From Firmicutes bacterium UBA3738 (GTDB lineage: Bacteria; Bacillota; Clostridia; Peptostreptococcales; Anaerovoracaceae), in NCBI GenBank assembly GCA_002372505.1, contig DFGY01000062.1, positions 27,696 through 91,695 of the forward strand: a stretch of DNA of 64,000 bases, written 5' to 3'. Made by a program: the position numbers and the translations under genes. Of the stretch, positions 50,505 through 59,337 are shown one piece after another; within the stretch, counting starts at the first letter, position 1; each line of letters starts with the position of its first letter. The notes beneath the pieces were generated by a model. The model made no database searches and was not told the DNA's origin. It worked only from the letters and a program-made list of their open reading frames with translations.

Positions 50505-51871
50505 AGAAACTAGAGAGAAGAGCAATACTGTGCCTGGCCCTCGTCCTCGTGCTCCTCGGAGGTATCGGCTACTACGTGACCAGACTCGTAGAGTATGGCG
50601 GCGACTGGGTCAGCTACCCGGCCAACAAGCACATTTACAATAACGGCTACATTGCCAAGGGAGTAATCTACGATCGCAACGGCAAGCTCCTGGTGAAGAA
50701 CAATTCCGAGGGCAAGAAGGTATATAACGACACGGAGGGAATACGCCGCGCCACAGTTCATGTGGTGGGAGATAAGGTCGGAAACATTGCCACCGGTGCC
50801 AACATTGTCTTTGCCGACAAGCTGGTAGGCTATAACTTTATCGACGGCACCTACACCACCAACGACAAGAGCCGTGAGCTTTACCTTACCATTGATGCAG
50901 ACGTGTGCCGCACAGCCAACCAGGCTCTGGATGGAAGGGACGGCACTGTTGGCGTATACAATTACAAGACCGGCGAGATCATCTGCATGGTCAGCTCGCC
51001 TAATTACGATCCCAACAATCCGCCGGAGGTCAGCTCCGACGACGACTCGGGGATCTACATAAACAAATTCATCAGCAACCGCACGGTGCCCGGCTCCACA
51101 TTCAAGCTCATTACCGCCACGGCGGCCATTGACACCATGGATGATTACGAAGACTTCACCTACACCTGCAAGGGCTTCGAGCAGTACGGCAAGGCCAAGG
51201 TTGACCGGGTTAAGTGCGCTTATCCTCACGGAACTGTGGATATACAGAAGGCACTGGAGGTGTCCTGCAACTGCGCCTTCGGCAAGCTGGCCTCGGAAGT
51301 AGGCCAGAAAAAGATGGAGGAATACACACAGAGAGCAGGTCTTCTGGGCAGGTATTCCATTGACGGAATAATGACTCTGCCCAGCTCCATAGAATTTACC
51401 AGCGGCGGCGTCAGCCTGGCATGGGCAGGCATCGGTCAGTACCACGACCTGGTGAACCCCTGCTCCATGATGGTCTACATGGGAGCTATCGCAAATCACG
51501 GTGAGGCGCCCATTCCGAGAATTCTGTCCAAGATGAAGCTGCCTAGCGGCCTTCCCGGCAGCGTAGGCGACACTCAGATGACGGATGAGCTTATTAACGC
51601 CGACACGGCGAAGACTCTGGCCCGCTACATGCGTCTTAACGTTGAGAACAACTACGGGTCATACAACTTCCCGGATCTAAAACTCTACGCCAAGTCCGGT
51701 ACAGCCGAGCTGGGGGACGACAAGTCTCCTCACGCCTGGTTCGTAGGCTTCATCAAGAATGAAGACTATCCCTACGCCTTCGTCTGCCTGGTTGAGAACG
51801 GCGGACGCGGTGCGGAAGTAGCCGGCAACGTTGCCAATCAGGTGCTTCAGAAAATTATAGGCAACGATTAA
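50501..51871 (+). CDS. Class B penicillin-binding protein (PbpA-like transpeptidase)
   Basis: 456 residues; one N-terminal membrane helix (AILCLALVLVLLGGIGYYV). Transpeptidase motifs in order: SxxK in VPGSTFKLITA, SxN in VSCNCAFGKLA, KTG-type in YAKSGTAELGDD. The short N-terminal part and length match PbpA of the RodA-PbpA pair rather than full-size PBP2. It crosslinks peptidoglycan made by the overlapping FHA-SEDS partner. Beta-lactam target. Confidence 0.92.
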   Translation: MKKLERRAILCLALVLVLLGGIGYYVTRLVEYGGDWVSYPANKHIYNNGYIAKGVIYDRNGKLLVKNNSEGKKVYNDTEGIRRATVHVVGDKVGNIATGANIVFADKLVGYNFIDGTYTTNDKSRELYLTIDADVCRTANQALDGRDGTVGVYNYKTGEIICMVSSPNYDPNNPPEVSSDDDSGIYINKFISNRTVPGSTFKLITATAAIDTMDDYEDFTYTCKGFEQYGKAKVDRVKCAYPHGTVDIQKALEVSCNCAFGKLASEVGQKKMEEYTQRAGLLGRYSIDGIMTLPSSIEFTSGGVSLAWAGIGQYHDLVNPCSMMVYMGAIANHGEAPIPRILSKMKLPSGLPGSVGDTQMTDELINADTAKTLARYMRLNVENNYGSYNFPDLKLYAKSGTAELGDDKSPHAWFVGFIKNEDYPYAFVCLVENGGRGAEVAGNVANQVLQKIIGND

Positions 51872-51927
51872 TAATTGTGATACAATGTCCGAGGAAAAAT
51901 ACTTTATAATTTTCACCGGAGGTATCA

Positions 51928-52965
51928 ATGAAACGCAAATCTAGCAAATCCAATGTAGCAGTCATAGTTTTAGTTATAGCTATAATAATAGCCGCAGGTG
52001 TACTTGTTTATGTCCTGGCATCAAATTCCGGCGACAAAAAAGAGGAACCTGCAAAGAAAGTAGAAAAGGAAGTGGTCAAGAGCGACATCAATCCCCTGAC
52101 AGGCCTCAAGCTCACAGGAGACGAGCTCACAAGACCCTTCATAGTATCCACGGGTAACGATAACGCAGCTGCCCGTCCACAGTCGGGACTGTCCCAGGCT
52201 GACATTATGTACGAAGTACCCATAGAAGGCGGCGGCAGCAGATACGAGCCCATCTACTACTCACAGCAGCCCGGACTGGTTGGTGAAATAAGGAGCATCA
52301 GACCTTACATCATCAACATCGCCAGAGAGTACAAGGCAGTCCTGGTTCACAACGGCAAGAGCCCTCAGGCCAAGAAACTGTTCCACACAATCGACAGACT
52401 TTCCACAGCCGGACACTTCGATATATTCCACCACGAGGACAGACCACCGGAAGGCAACTTCTTCTCCAGTGGCGACCTCATTGTAAAGAGAATGAAGAAG
52501 AGAGGATTCTACAAGCCTCAGGAGCTGAGAACATTCCAGTGGCTGGAAAAGGATGCGGCTCCCGAAGGCAAGGACATGAAGGACGCAACCAACATCACAG
52601 TTAACTACGCAGACTTTACATACAACACATTCAAGTACGACCCGGAGACAAAGCTCTACACCAAGTATGTAAACGACGAGACCATGATAGACTACAACAA
52701 CCAGAAGGCCATTACCTGCGCCAACATCCTGGTTCAGGAAGTCCCCTTCAAGACCTACGACGAGCAGCGTCTCAACATCGACATGACCAAGGGCGGCAAG
52801 GCCACCATGTTCACACAGGGTAAGGTTGTAAAGGGCAAGTGGTCCCGCAAGGATCTTGACTCACCGACTATATTCTCCGACGGAGACGGAAAGGAATTCA
52901 AGATGACGCCGGGTAACACCTGGGTACAGTTAATCGATAGCACGGTAAAATTCGAATACAAATAG
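51928..52965 (+). CDS. DUF3048 membrane-anchored protein (YerB-like)
   Basis: 345 residues; ATG behind CCGGAGG. N-terminal membrane anchor (VAVIVLVIAIIIAAGVLVYV), then the DUF3048 signature: INPLTGLKL, RPFIVSTGND and AAARPQSGLSQADIMYE, GEIRSIRP and LVHNGKSPQA. The C-terminal DUF3048 half has ITCANILVQEV and VQLIDS. Extracytoplasmic; function unknown, often near wall genes, as here. Confidence 0.88.
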   Translation: MKRKSSKSNVAVIVLVIAIIIAAGVLVYVLASNSGDKKEEPAKKVEKEVVKSDINPLTGLKLTGDELTRPFIVSTGNDNAAARPQSGLSQADIMYEVPIEGGGSRYEPIYYSQQPGLVGEIRSIRPYIINIAREYKAVLVHNGKSPQAKKLFHTIDRLSTAGHFDIFHHEDRPPEGNFFSSGDLIVKRMKKRGFYKPQELRTFQWLEKDAAPEGKDMKDATNITVNYADFTYNTFKYDPETKLYTKYVNDETMIDYNNQKAITCANILVQEVPFKTYDEQRLNIDMTKGGKATMFTQGKVVKGKWSRKDLDSPTIFSDGDGKEFKMTPGNTWVQLIDSTVKFEYK

Positions 52966-52988
52966 AGCTTACAAACAGAGAGCAAATT

Positions 52989-53237
52989 ATGAAACATACA
53001 TTTATTCCATCTGGCGTTTGTTCCAGAAAGATTGACTTCGAAATTGAGGACGGAGCAGTCAAAAATATAGAATTCACAGGAGGCTGCGACGGAAATCTGA
53101 AGGCCATCAGCATTCTTGCAGAGGGAATGCAGGTTGATGAAGTAATAGAAAAACTGGCCGGCAACACCTGCGGTCACAAGGACACATCGTGCGCAGACCA
53201 GTTTACTATGGCTCTCCGTCAGGCTCTCGCCGAGTAA
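52989..53237 (+). CDS. TSCPD-domain protein (TIGR03905 type)
   Basis: 82 residues. Conserved GVCSRKIDFEIEDG, FTGGCDGNLKAISILAEGM and CGHKDTSCADQFTMAL. Cys residues are placed as in the TSCPD family, which also forms the C-terminal part of some B12-dependent ribonucleotide reductases. Small stand-alone members are widespread in Clostridia; role unknown. Stops 3 bp before the convergent gene. Confidence 0.85.
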   Translation: MKHTFIPSGVCSRKIDFEIEDGAVKNIEFTGGCDGNLKAISILAEGMQVDEVIEKLAGNTCGHKDTSCADQFTMALRQALAE

Positions 53238-53239
53238 AT

Positions 53240-54853
53240 TTATTTACCGAATACAACTCTTACAGTATGTCTTTTAGTAACCTTCTTAAAGACATACTTA
53301 TTTTTTAGCTTCTTTTTCTTGCCGTCGATTTTCACGCTCTTGATTTTGTATCCGGCCTTGGGAGTGATATTTACAACGAACTTCTTGCCGTACTTGACTT
53401 TGGTTGACTTTGTAATAGAGCCCTTTCCTCTTTGCTTTGTCTTAACCAGGAATTTCTTTATGCATCTATCTGCCTTGGCGATGTAGCTTTCCGCCGTTAG
53501 CTGGAGTTCTTCCACATCGTACTTTTCAACCTTGTTCATTGCGGCGACGCCTTTTTTAATTACGGTCTTTACCTTGCCCTGGGAATATTTTTTCTTGTTT
53601 TTCTTTTTTGTGTAGGACTTCAGCTTCTTCGTCGTGCTCTTCTTAAGGTCGTTAAATTCCTTCTTGGCCTTGGGCACGGTTTTAAGATTTTTCTTGAGCT
53701 CGGCAATGACGCCGTACACTTCGTACTTCTTGGTGGCACTTTGTATTATGCTCTTTGCCGTCTGGAAATATGATTCCACCAGAGTCCATTTAGCTGCGGA
53801 ATAATTGTACTGGCTGTAGCCACTGGTAAGGGCATTGTACTCCTTCGCAACCTTGAGGAAGTCGTCCATGGTCATATCCGGGCAGCTGACGCCTGTCTTC
53901 TTTATGAGGGCGGCCAGCTGCTTGTCTCCCGCCCTGTATATTGCATCCACATCTTCTATCTTATCAAGAGTGACTGTCTTGAATTTTTGGATATTCTTTT
54001 TCAGCTTATCCTTGTTAGCCTTGCTCCCCACCATATCCAGCTGCTTGTCCACGTAGATATTGAGTCTATCAATTACCTCTAGGCGTGCCATTTCGACCTG
54101 GTCTTTATTGTAAATGGGCTCACCTTCTGCTTCCACCAATATCCAGCCCTCTTCATCTTCTTCGGGAATGAGAGGAATGAGAATGCTTTCTTCATCTTCG
54201 CCGAAGGAAAATTTTATTTCCTCGAACCAATCCGGGACGGTTGCGGATACAGCCTGAGCCAGCTTGGAATAAATCTCCTCAGCCAGAATCATGTAGTCTC
54301 TGAATGTCTTTATTTCCTTGAGAGCCTTGTTGGCCTCGTAAATTAAATTCTGAATTTTACCCCAGTAAAAATCGTTAAAGTCCTTTCTGTTAAGCAGTGA
54401 TTTGTAAGTCTTAATCTCCTTGCCCAGATCCCTCTTCATTACTTTAAGGTCGCTTTTGCTCTTAGCGTAATGCTTTATCAAGGAGCCCAGTCTGGCCATG
54501 AGGTTGATTTCCTCTTCGATTTTCGGAGACAGATTTACGAAGATTCCATCGGTGGTAAACAGCTCCTGAGGAGTCTTCGCCGACTCTATCATTTTTTGGG
54601 ATCTATTATATGAATCCTGAATTTCCTTCCACACATCAGCGCAGTAGAAAGACTTGTCCTTCACATATTCCTCGTAGGCTTCGTCCAGGAATTCCATCAC
54701 GAACCCCTTGTCCTCCTTCAGGGAGTCATTTGTAGGCATAGCCTTGGTATTGGCTATTCTCATTCCCCCGGAGGCATGAGCCTCAGCTCCGAAAGCGGGA
54801 GTGAGGGAACAAACAAGACATGCCGCAAGTACAATTGAAATTATCTTTTTCAT
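53240..54853 (-). CDS. Secreted helical protein with InlB-type C-terminal repeat
   Basis: 537 residues; signal peptide at 1-28 (ends EAHASG). Long helical part (40-440) rich in Lys/Glu/Leu, probably coiled coil, with FIVAR-like spacing. The end is a divergent InlB-like unit: YGKKFVVNITPKAGYKI, KKKLKNKYVFKKVTKRHTV. No enzyme motif. Neighbour of the subtilisin-like protease gene (15 bp gap, same strand), so the two may be coexpressed. Confidence 0.75.
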   Translation of the reverse strand: MKKIISIVLAACLVCSLTPAFGAEAHASGGMRIANTKAMPTNDSLKEDKGFVMEFLDEAYEEYVKDKSFYCADVWKEIQDSYNRSQKMIESAKTPQELFTTDGIFVNLSPKIEEEINLMARLGSLIKHYAKSKSDLKVMKRDLGKEIKTYKSLLNRKDFNDFYWGKIQNLIYEANKALKEIKTFRDYMILAEEIYSKLAQAVSATVPDWFEEIKFSFGEDEESILIPLIPEEDEEGWILVEAEGEPIYNKDQVEMARLEVIDRLNIYVDKQLDMVGSKANKDKLKKNIQKFKTVTLDKIEDVDAIYRAGDKQLAALIKKTGVSCPDMTMDDFLKVAKEYNALTSGYSQYNYSAAKWTLVESYFQTAKSIIQSATKKYEVYGVIAELKKNLKTVPKAKKEFNDLKKSTTKKLKSYTKKKNKKKYSQGKVKTVIKKGVAAMNKVEKYDVEELQLTAESYIAKADRCIKKFLVKTKQRGKGSITKSTKVKYGKKFVVNITPKAGYKIKSVKIDGKKKKLKNKYVFKKVTKRHTVRVVFGK

Positions 54854-54868
54854 TTTATCCCTCCTCTC

Positions 54869-57295
54869 CTATTTCTTCTTTGCCTTTGGGACCTTTACTT
54901 TAACTACGTTGGAGAAGCCGTACTTGCCCGCCTTTCCATTGCGCACGTATCTGGCTCTGACCTTGTAGTAATAAGTCTTGCCCTTCTTTACTTTCTTGTC
55001 TTTGTAAAGGGCCTTGTTAGCCTTTACCGTTTTGACTACTTTGTATTTTCCCTTTTTCTTTGTGGCTCTTAGTATGTCGTAGCCTTTGGTCTTGGGAATC
55101 TTCTTCCACTTAAGGGTCACAGTCTTCCTGGTCTTTTTCTTGACCTTGAGTCCGTAGTCACCTTTGCCTTTGTAATTCTTCTTGGTGATAACCAGCTTTT
55201 TCTTGTAGGTGGTAATGCTGCCGCCTTCTTCAGAATCCCAGCTGACCATTGCGAAGATGTATACGCCGCCGGCCTTCTTGGCTTTGACCTTTCCGTTCTT
55301 GTCCACGCTTGCCAGCTCCCGGTTGCCTGACTCCCACTTCACCTTGTAGTCCGGCATAACCTTTCCTGTGGAATCTTTGACACTGGCTGCATAGTTATAT
55401 GTCTCTCCCACGCGCAGCCATGTGCTCCACTTGGTGATCTCAATTTTTGCAGGGGGCCTAATTACAGTGATCTGCACCTTCGCTTCTTTGCCGTTGTATG
55501 TGCGGGCGGAAACTGTAGCCGTGCCGATACCTCTGGCTGTCATGAATCCCTGGTCGTCTACGGTTACAACGTTCCAGTCTGAGCTGCTCCAGTACACCTC
55601 CGTGTTGGTTACGGTCCTGTTAGGCTCCAGCCTTACTGCGCTCATGAGCTTGGATGAGGTCTCTCCCAAGAATATGGTTCTGTCCTTTTCATCAAGGTCT
55701 ATTGTGATGCTCTGGGGGTCCACGCTCTGTCTTACCTGGACCTCACAGGAATCGGTCTTGCCTCCGGCTGTGACTCTGATAGTCGTACTGCCTGGCTTTC
55801 TGCCCTGGACGATGCCTTTGTCGGAGACTGTTGCTATGGAAGGGTCGTCGCTGGTCCATGTTACCTTGGCGTTGCTGTTGGCGGGAAGAATAAGGGTCTC
55901 AAGACCTACGCCTTCGTCGTAGTATTTAACGTCTCCGCCGTAAAGGGTGTTGTCCGTATTCTCTACTTCGACTTCTACTATGGGCTTTGCCTTATCCTTC
56001 TTTATTTCAATTCTGTCCACTGCACTCGTAGGCGCCATCTTTGCTGCCTTGACGGCCGCCAGAGCATCAATCATGCCGTAGCCCAGTTCGTTGTTTTCGT
56101 AATAATTTGCACTGGCGCCTTTAGGGGTCTTTACCGCTGTGGCGCAGATTATATTCCTCACCTGAGCAGGTGTAAGATCCGGATTTACATCAAGCATAAG
56201 GGCGCATACTCCGGCAACGACGGGTGACGCCATGGACGTACCTGTCATTTTGGCGTAAAAGTTATTGGGGATTGTGCTTGTAATATTTGTCCCCGGTGCG
56301 GAAATATCTTTGGCCCAACCGTAGTTTGTATATCCTTCTCTGTAGCCTTCCTGGTTGATATTGCAGACGCTTATTACCTCTTTTATATCCGATGGGTCTG
56401 AGTACTCGTCCCAGTCATCGTTACCTGAGGCTGCTACGAATACGACGCCCTTGTCGTAATATGCCTGCTTGATAATGGAATTGTTGATGCGGTCCCTTAC
56501 GTCGGCACCGTAGCTCATGTTTATTACCTTGGCTCCGTTCTTAACGGCGTAGTTCATGGCTGTAATGAGATTGTAGGTGGTCATGGTGTATCCATCTTCA
56601 CTGTTGGCCACAACCATAATGTCGCACAGATCGTTCTTGGTGCCGCTGGCAACGCCGGCTCCACCTTTACCGTTGCCGTAGGTGGCTCCGATTATTCCCG
56701 TAACGTGGGTGCCGTGACTGCCTGTATCTTCATCTCCATCTGTTATCTTGCCGGCCACGGAGCGCTTGTAATGGCTCACGTTAGCCTGCAGATCCTCGTG
56801 ATGGGTGTCTACGCCGGTGTCCAGGACGGCAACCTTGGTCGTCTGCTTCTTTGCAGACTCAACCTCCGCCCAGGCCTGACGTACATTAATCATATCCATG
56901 TGGTACTGATATCTTTTCGCCGTCTTATCCGAAAGATAAGGATCGTTGGCCTTCACTTTATATACGAAGTTGGGCTGGGCATAGAGTACCTTCTTCTCTC
57001 CTTCTACCTTGCTCATTGCCTGATCAAGAGACTCGCCCCCTTCTACTGTGGCCAGGGCAATCTTTTCGTCTCCCACTTTGGCCACATCATCTAAGGATGC
57101 GTCATTGCGATCCAGTATTTTGTCAATTTTCTTGTTGGAAACGCCTTCATCAAAGACTACCAGCATTTCCCTCTCATCAAAATTAATCCCTGTGGCATTT
57201 TCCTCGGCTGCGAGGGATGAAACCGGCGCAGACCATGTGGCTACAATTACCGCCAGGGACAGGGCAAGGGTTCTTTTTAATATGCTACTTTTCAT
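54869..57295 (-). CDS. Subtilisin-like surface protease (S8) with Ig-like and FN3-like modules
   Basis: 808 residues. Signal peptide at 1-30. An I9-like propeptide follows (LVVFDEGVSNKKIDKIL). The S8 catalytic triad: Asp in VAVLDTGVDTHHED, His in GSHGTHVTGIIGA, Ser in GTSMASPVVAGVCALM, oxyanion Asn in VFVAASGND. Two BIG2-type Ig units come next (WTSDDPSIATVSDKGIVQG; WSSSDWNVVTVDDQG), plus a third Ig-like part. A Lys-rich FN3 unit ends VVKVKVPKAKKK. It is exported, self-processed and likely wall-attached through the basic modules. Confidence 0.93.
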   Translation of the reverse strand: MKSSILKRTLALSLAVIVATWSAPVSSLAAEENATGINFDEREMLVVFDEGVSNKKIDKILDRNDASLDDVAKVGDEKIALATVEGGESLDQAMSKVEGEKKVLYAQPNFVYKVKANDPYLSDKTAKRYQYHMDMINVRQAWAEVESAKKQTTKVAVLDTGVDTHHEDLQANVSHYKRSVAGKITDGDEDTGSHGTHVTGIIGATYGNGKGGAGVASGTKNDLCDIMVVANSEDGYTMTTYNLITAMNYAVKNGAKVINMSYGADVRDRINNSIIKQAYYDKGVVFVAASGNDDWDEYSDPSDIKEVISVCNINQEGYREGYTNYGWAKDISAPGTNITSTIPNNFYAKMTGTSMASPVVAGVCALMLDVNPDLTPAQVRNIICATAVKTPKGASANYYENNELGYGMIDALAAVKAAKMAPTSAVDRIEIKKDKAKPIVEVEVENTDNTLYGGDVKYYDEGVGLETLILPANSNAKVTWTSDDPSIATVSDKGIVQGRKPGSTTIRVTAGGKTDSCEVQVRQSVDPQSITIDLDEKDRTIFLGETSSKLMSAVRLEPNRTVTNTEVYWSSSDWNVVTVDDQGFMTARGIGTATVSARTYNGKEAKVQITVIRPPAKIEITKWSTWLRVGETYNYAASVKDSTGKVMPDYKVKWESGNRELASVDKNGKVKAKKAGGVYIFAMVSWDSEEGGSITTYKKKLVITKKNYKGKGDYGLKVKKKTRKTVTLKWKKIPKTKGYDILRATKKKGKYKVVKTVKANKALYKDKKVKKGKTYYYKVRARYVRNGKAGKYGFSNVVKVKVPKAKKK

Positions 57296-57446
57296 TCTGT
57301 CCTCCCCAACTCATAATCTAACTTACTATTATTACATCTACTTTATCATACAGACTGCATATTGACAACAAATTCACAGGTTGATTTTTGGACATTTTAC
57401 GCTATTATTGTAGATATAAGGATGGATGAATATAAGGACGGTAATT

Positions 57447-58670
57447 ATGAAACGCGCACTTGTGCTCAGCGGCGGCGGCAGCCGGGGCGCCTATCAGATC
57501 GGCGTCTGGCAGGCCATGCGAGAGCTGGGAATGGATATAGATATAGTGACAGGAACCTCCGTAGGCGCCATAAATGCGTCTATGGTTGTTACCGATGCCT
57601 TCGACACGGTGCGTGAGCTGTGGAAGGACGTTGAGACAAACATGATCTTCGACCTGGATAACGAAAGCCGCTATAACGAGGCGAAGACGGAGATTGTGAG
57701 AAACACCCGGGGCTTCATGGGAATGCCTGTTGCCGAGGCCTTAAGCTACGCAAAATACACAGTTACCCAGGGCGGAGCCGGCTCAGATGGTCTCCTGGGA
57801 ATAATAGAAAAGTATCTGGATCTGGATGTCTTCTACTCTTCCCCTGTGGAGTTCGGACTGGTGACGGCACAGCTGCCTAAGTTCAAGGGACACTATCTGT
57901 TCAAGGAAGATATCCCGAGGGAAAAGCTTCATCGCTACATTCTGTCCAGTGCATCCTGCTTTCCCGCCGCCCGGTACATGAAGATAGACGGCATGCGCCT
58001 GGTGGACGGAGGCTACGCCGATAACCTGCCAATAGATATGGCCATGGAAAAAGGCGCAACGGACATGGTAGCCGTAAACATGGAGGCCATAGGAATCGTA
58101 AAGGAAGAAAGCCTTGAGCGGGCAAAGAGTAAGCTTAATAGTTTCACCTACATAACCAGCCCCTGGGAGCTGGGGAATTTCCTGTGCTTTGACCCGGACA
58201 CCAACAAGCGCAACATTATACTGGGCCACTTTGACGCCATGAAGGCCTTCGGAAAGCTGGATGGCCATTACTATACCTTCGAGAAAGGCGCCATACCCAA
58301 AAGACTGCTAGGCAGAGCCGATGCTGCGGCTAGAATATTCCAGCTGGATTATCTAAAGACCTACACTGCAGACGCACTGAACGATGCCCTTGCAGCCAAG
58401 GTGAAGACCGCCGTCGCCGCCAGGGAGCGCCAGGTGGAAAAGCTGCTGCCCATCGGCCGCATGATGCCCAAGTCCTCTGCCAACCAGCTGGTGGCAGCCA
58501 TGAGGAATCGCTTCTCCCAGGACATTCTCACCTGCGTCATTGCAGCGGATCTAAAAGAAAAGGAGGCACGCAGTGCCTTCCTCGGTAAATACTTATTCCA
58601 TAGACTTAAGACTGAAGTTCTCGCAGCGGCCTATCTTTTGAGCGACTACGACCTGCGCAGACTAGTCTGA
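57447..58670 (+). CDS. Patatin-like phospholipase
   Basis: 407 residues from the ATG at 57447 behind AAGGACGG. Oxyanion loop SGGGSRGAYQIGVW, nucleophile elbow VTGTSVGAINAS (GxSxG), and catalytic Asp in DGGYADNLPID: a Ser-Asp dyad lipid acyl hydrolase. No signal peptide, so probably cytoplasmic or membrane-peripheral. The C-terminal ~130 residues are helical. The 3' end overlaps the convergent ECF gene by 65 bp. Confidence 0.92.
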   Translation: MKRALVLSGGGSRGAYQIGVWQAMRELGMDIDIVTGTSVGAINASMVVTDAFDTVRELWKDVETNMIFDLDNESRYNEAKTEIVRNTRGFMGMPVAEALSYAKYTVTQGGAGSDGLLGIIEKYLDLDVFYSSPVEFGLVTAQLPKFKGHYLFKEDIPREKLHRYILSSASCFPAARYMKIDGMRLVDGGYADNLPIDMAMEKGATDMVAVNMEAIGIVKEESLERAKSKLNSFTYITSPWELGNFLCFDPDTNKRNIILGHFDAMKAFGKLDGHYYTFEKGAIPKRLLGRADAAARIFQLDYLKTYTADALNDALAAKVKTAVAARERQVEKLLPIGRMMPKSSANQLVAAMRNRFSQDILTCVIAADLKEKEARSAFLGKYLFHRLKTEVLAAAYLLSDYDLRRLV

Positions 58671-59211
58671 GATTGTACTCGCAAACCTTTGCCACGGGAG
58701 TCTTTTCCAATGCGTGAGCTATGGCCACGGCAATGGCTATTCCCACTGTGAACTGTAAAATGTTCATGGGCACTCCTGCAAGAGGCACTATGAAGCTGCC
58801 GTACATAAGGCTCTCTGCAAAGTAGTAACCGGCTACCATTAGTACGCCGCCTATTACCATGCCTACAGCCTCCATAGCCGCAAAGCCGGCTCCTTTAAAT
58901 TCCTTCTTCATGGCCCACTCTATGAAGAGTCCAACCGACGCCGCCATAAGGCCCTTGGCCAGGAATGTGACGGGAGCGTATATGGCATATCCGCCCATTA
59001 GGTCTGCTAAAGCCGAGCCGATAGCTGCAGCCAGGGCGCCGTATCTCCAACCAAGCACCAGTACCGCCAGGAATATCATGCAGTCTCCCAGGTGAATGTA
59101 ACCTTGGGTGGCCGGCACGGGGATTCTTATGATGAAGGTCATGAGCATTATCAAGCTGCTCATGAGGGCCGTTATTACAAGTTTGTTTATTCTCTTATCT
59201 GCTTTTCTCAT
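58606..59211 (-). CDS. ECF transporter S component, probably vitamin B6-type
   Basis: 201 residues, about five to six membrane helices: VITALMSSLIMLMTFIIRIP, IHLGDCMIFLAVLVLGWRYG, AIGSALADLMGGY and LQFTVGIAIAVAIAHAL. This is a small S subunit that docks on a shared EcfAAT energising module encoded elsewhere. It is divergent from a MocR/PdxR-like regulator gene, whose family often controls pyridoxine genes. So the substrate is probably a B6 vitamer; this is inferred from context. The last ~25 residues lie over the patatin gene end. Confidence 0.85.
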   Translation of the reverse strand: MRKADKRINKLVITALMSSLIMLMTFIIRIPVPATQGYIHLGDCMIFLAVLVLGWRYGALAAAIGSALADLMGGYAIYAPVTFLAKGLMAASVGLFIEWAMKKEFKGAGFAAMEAVGMVIGGVLMVAGYYFAESLMYGSFIVPLAGVPMNILQFTVGIAIAVAIAHALEKTPVAKVCEYNLRLVCAGRSRSKDRPLRELQS

Positions 59212-59337
59212 TGTCTGTACCTTTGTACCTTTCTTTATTCACCGCCCTTTCCCGGGCTGTGTACATTCTACGCCTCATGTGTTATTATTAAAATACACAA
59301 TTTATATTATTTTTATATATACAGATGGAGAACAGCA

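Noticed and set aside
50510..51499. A long minus-strand frame opposite the PBP gene
   Set aside because: The plus strand carries all transpeptidase motifs; the antisense frame is a codon-bias shadow.
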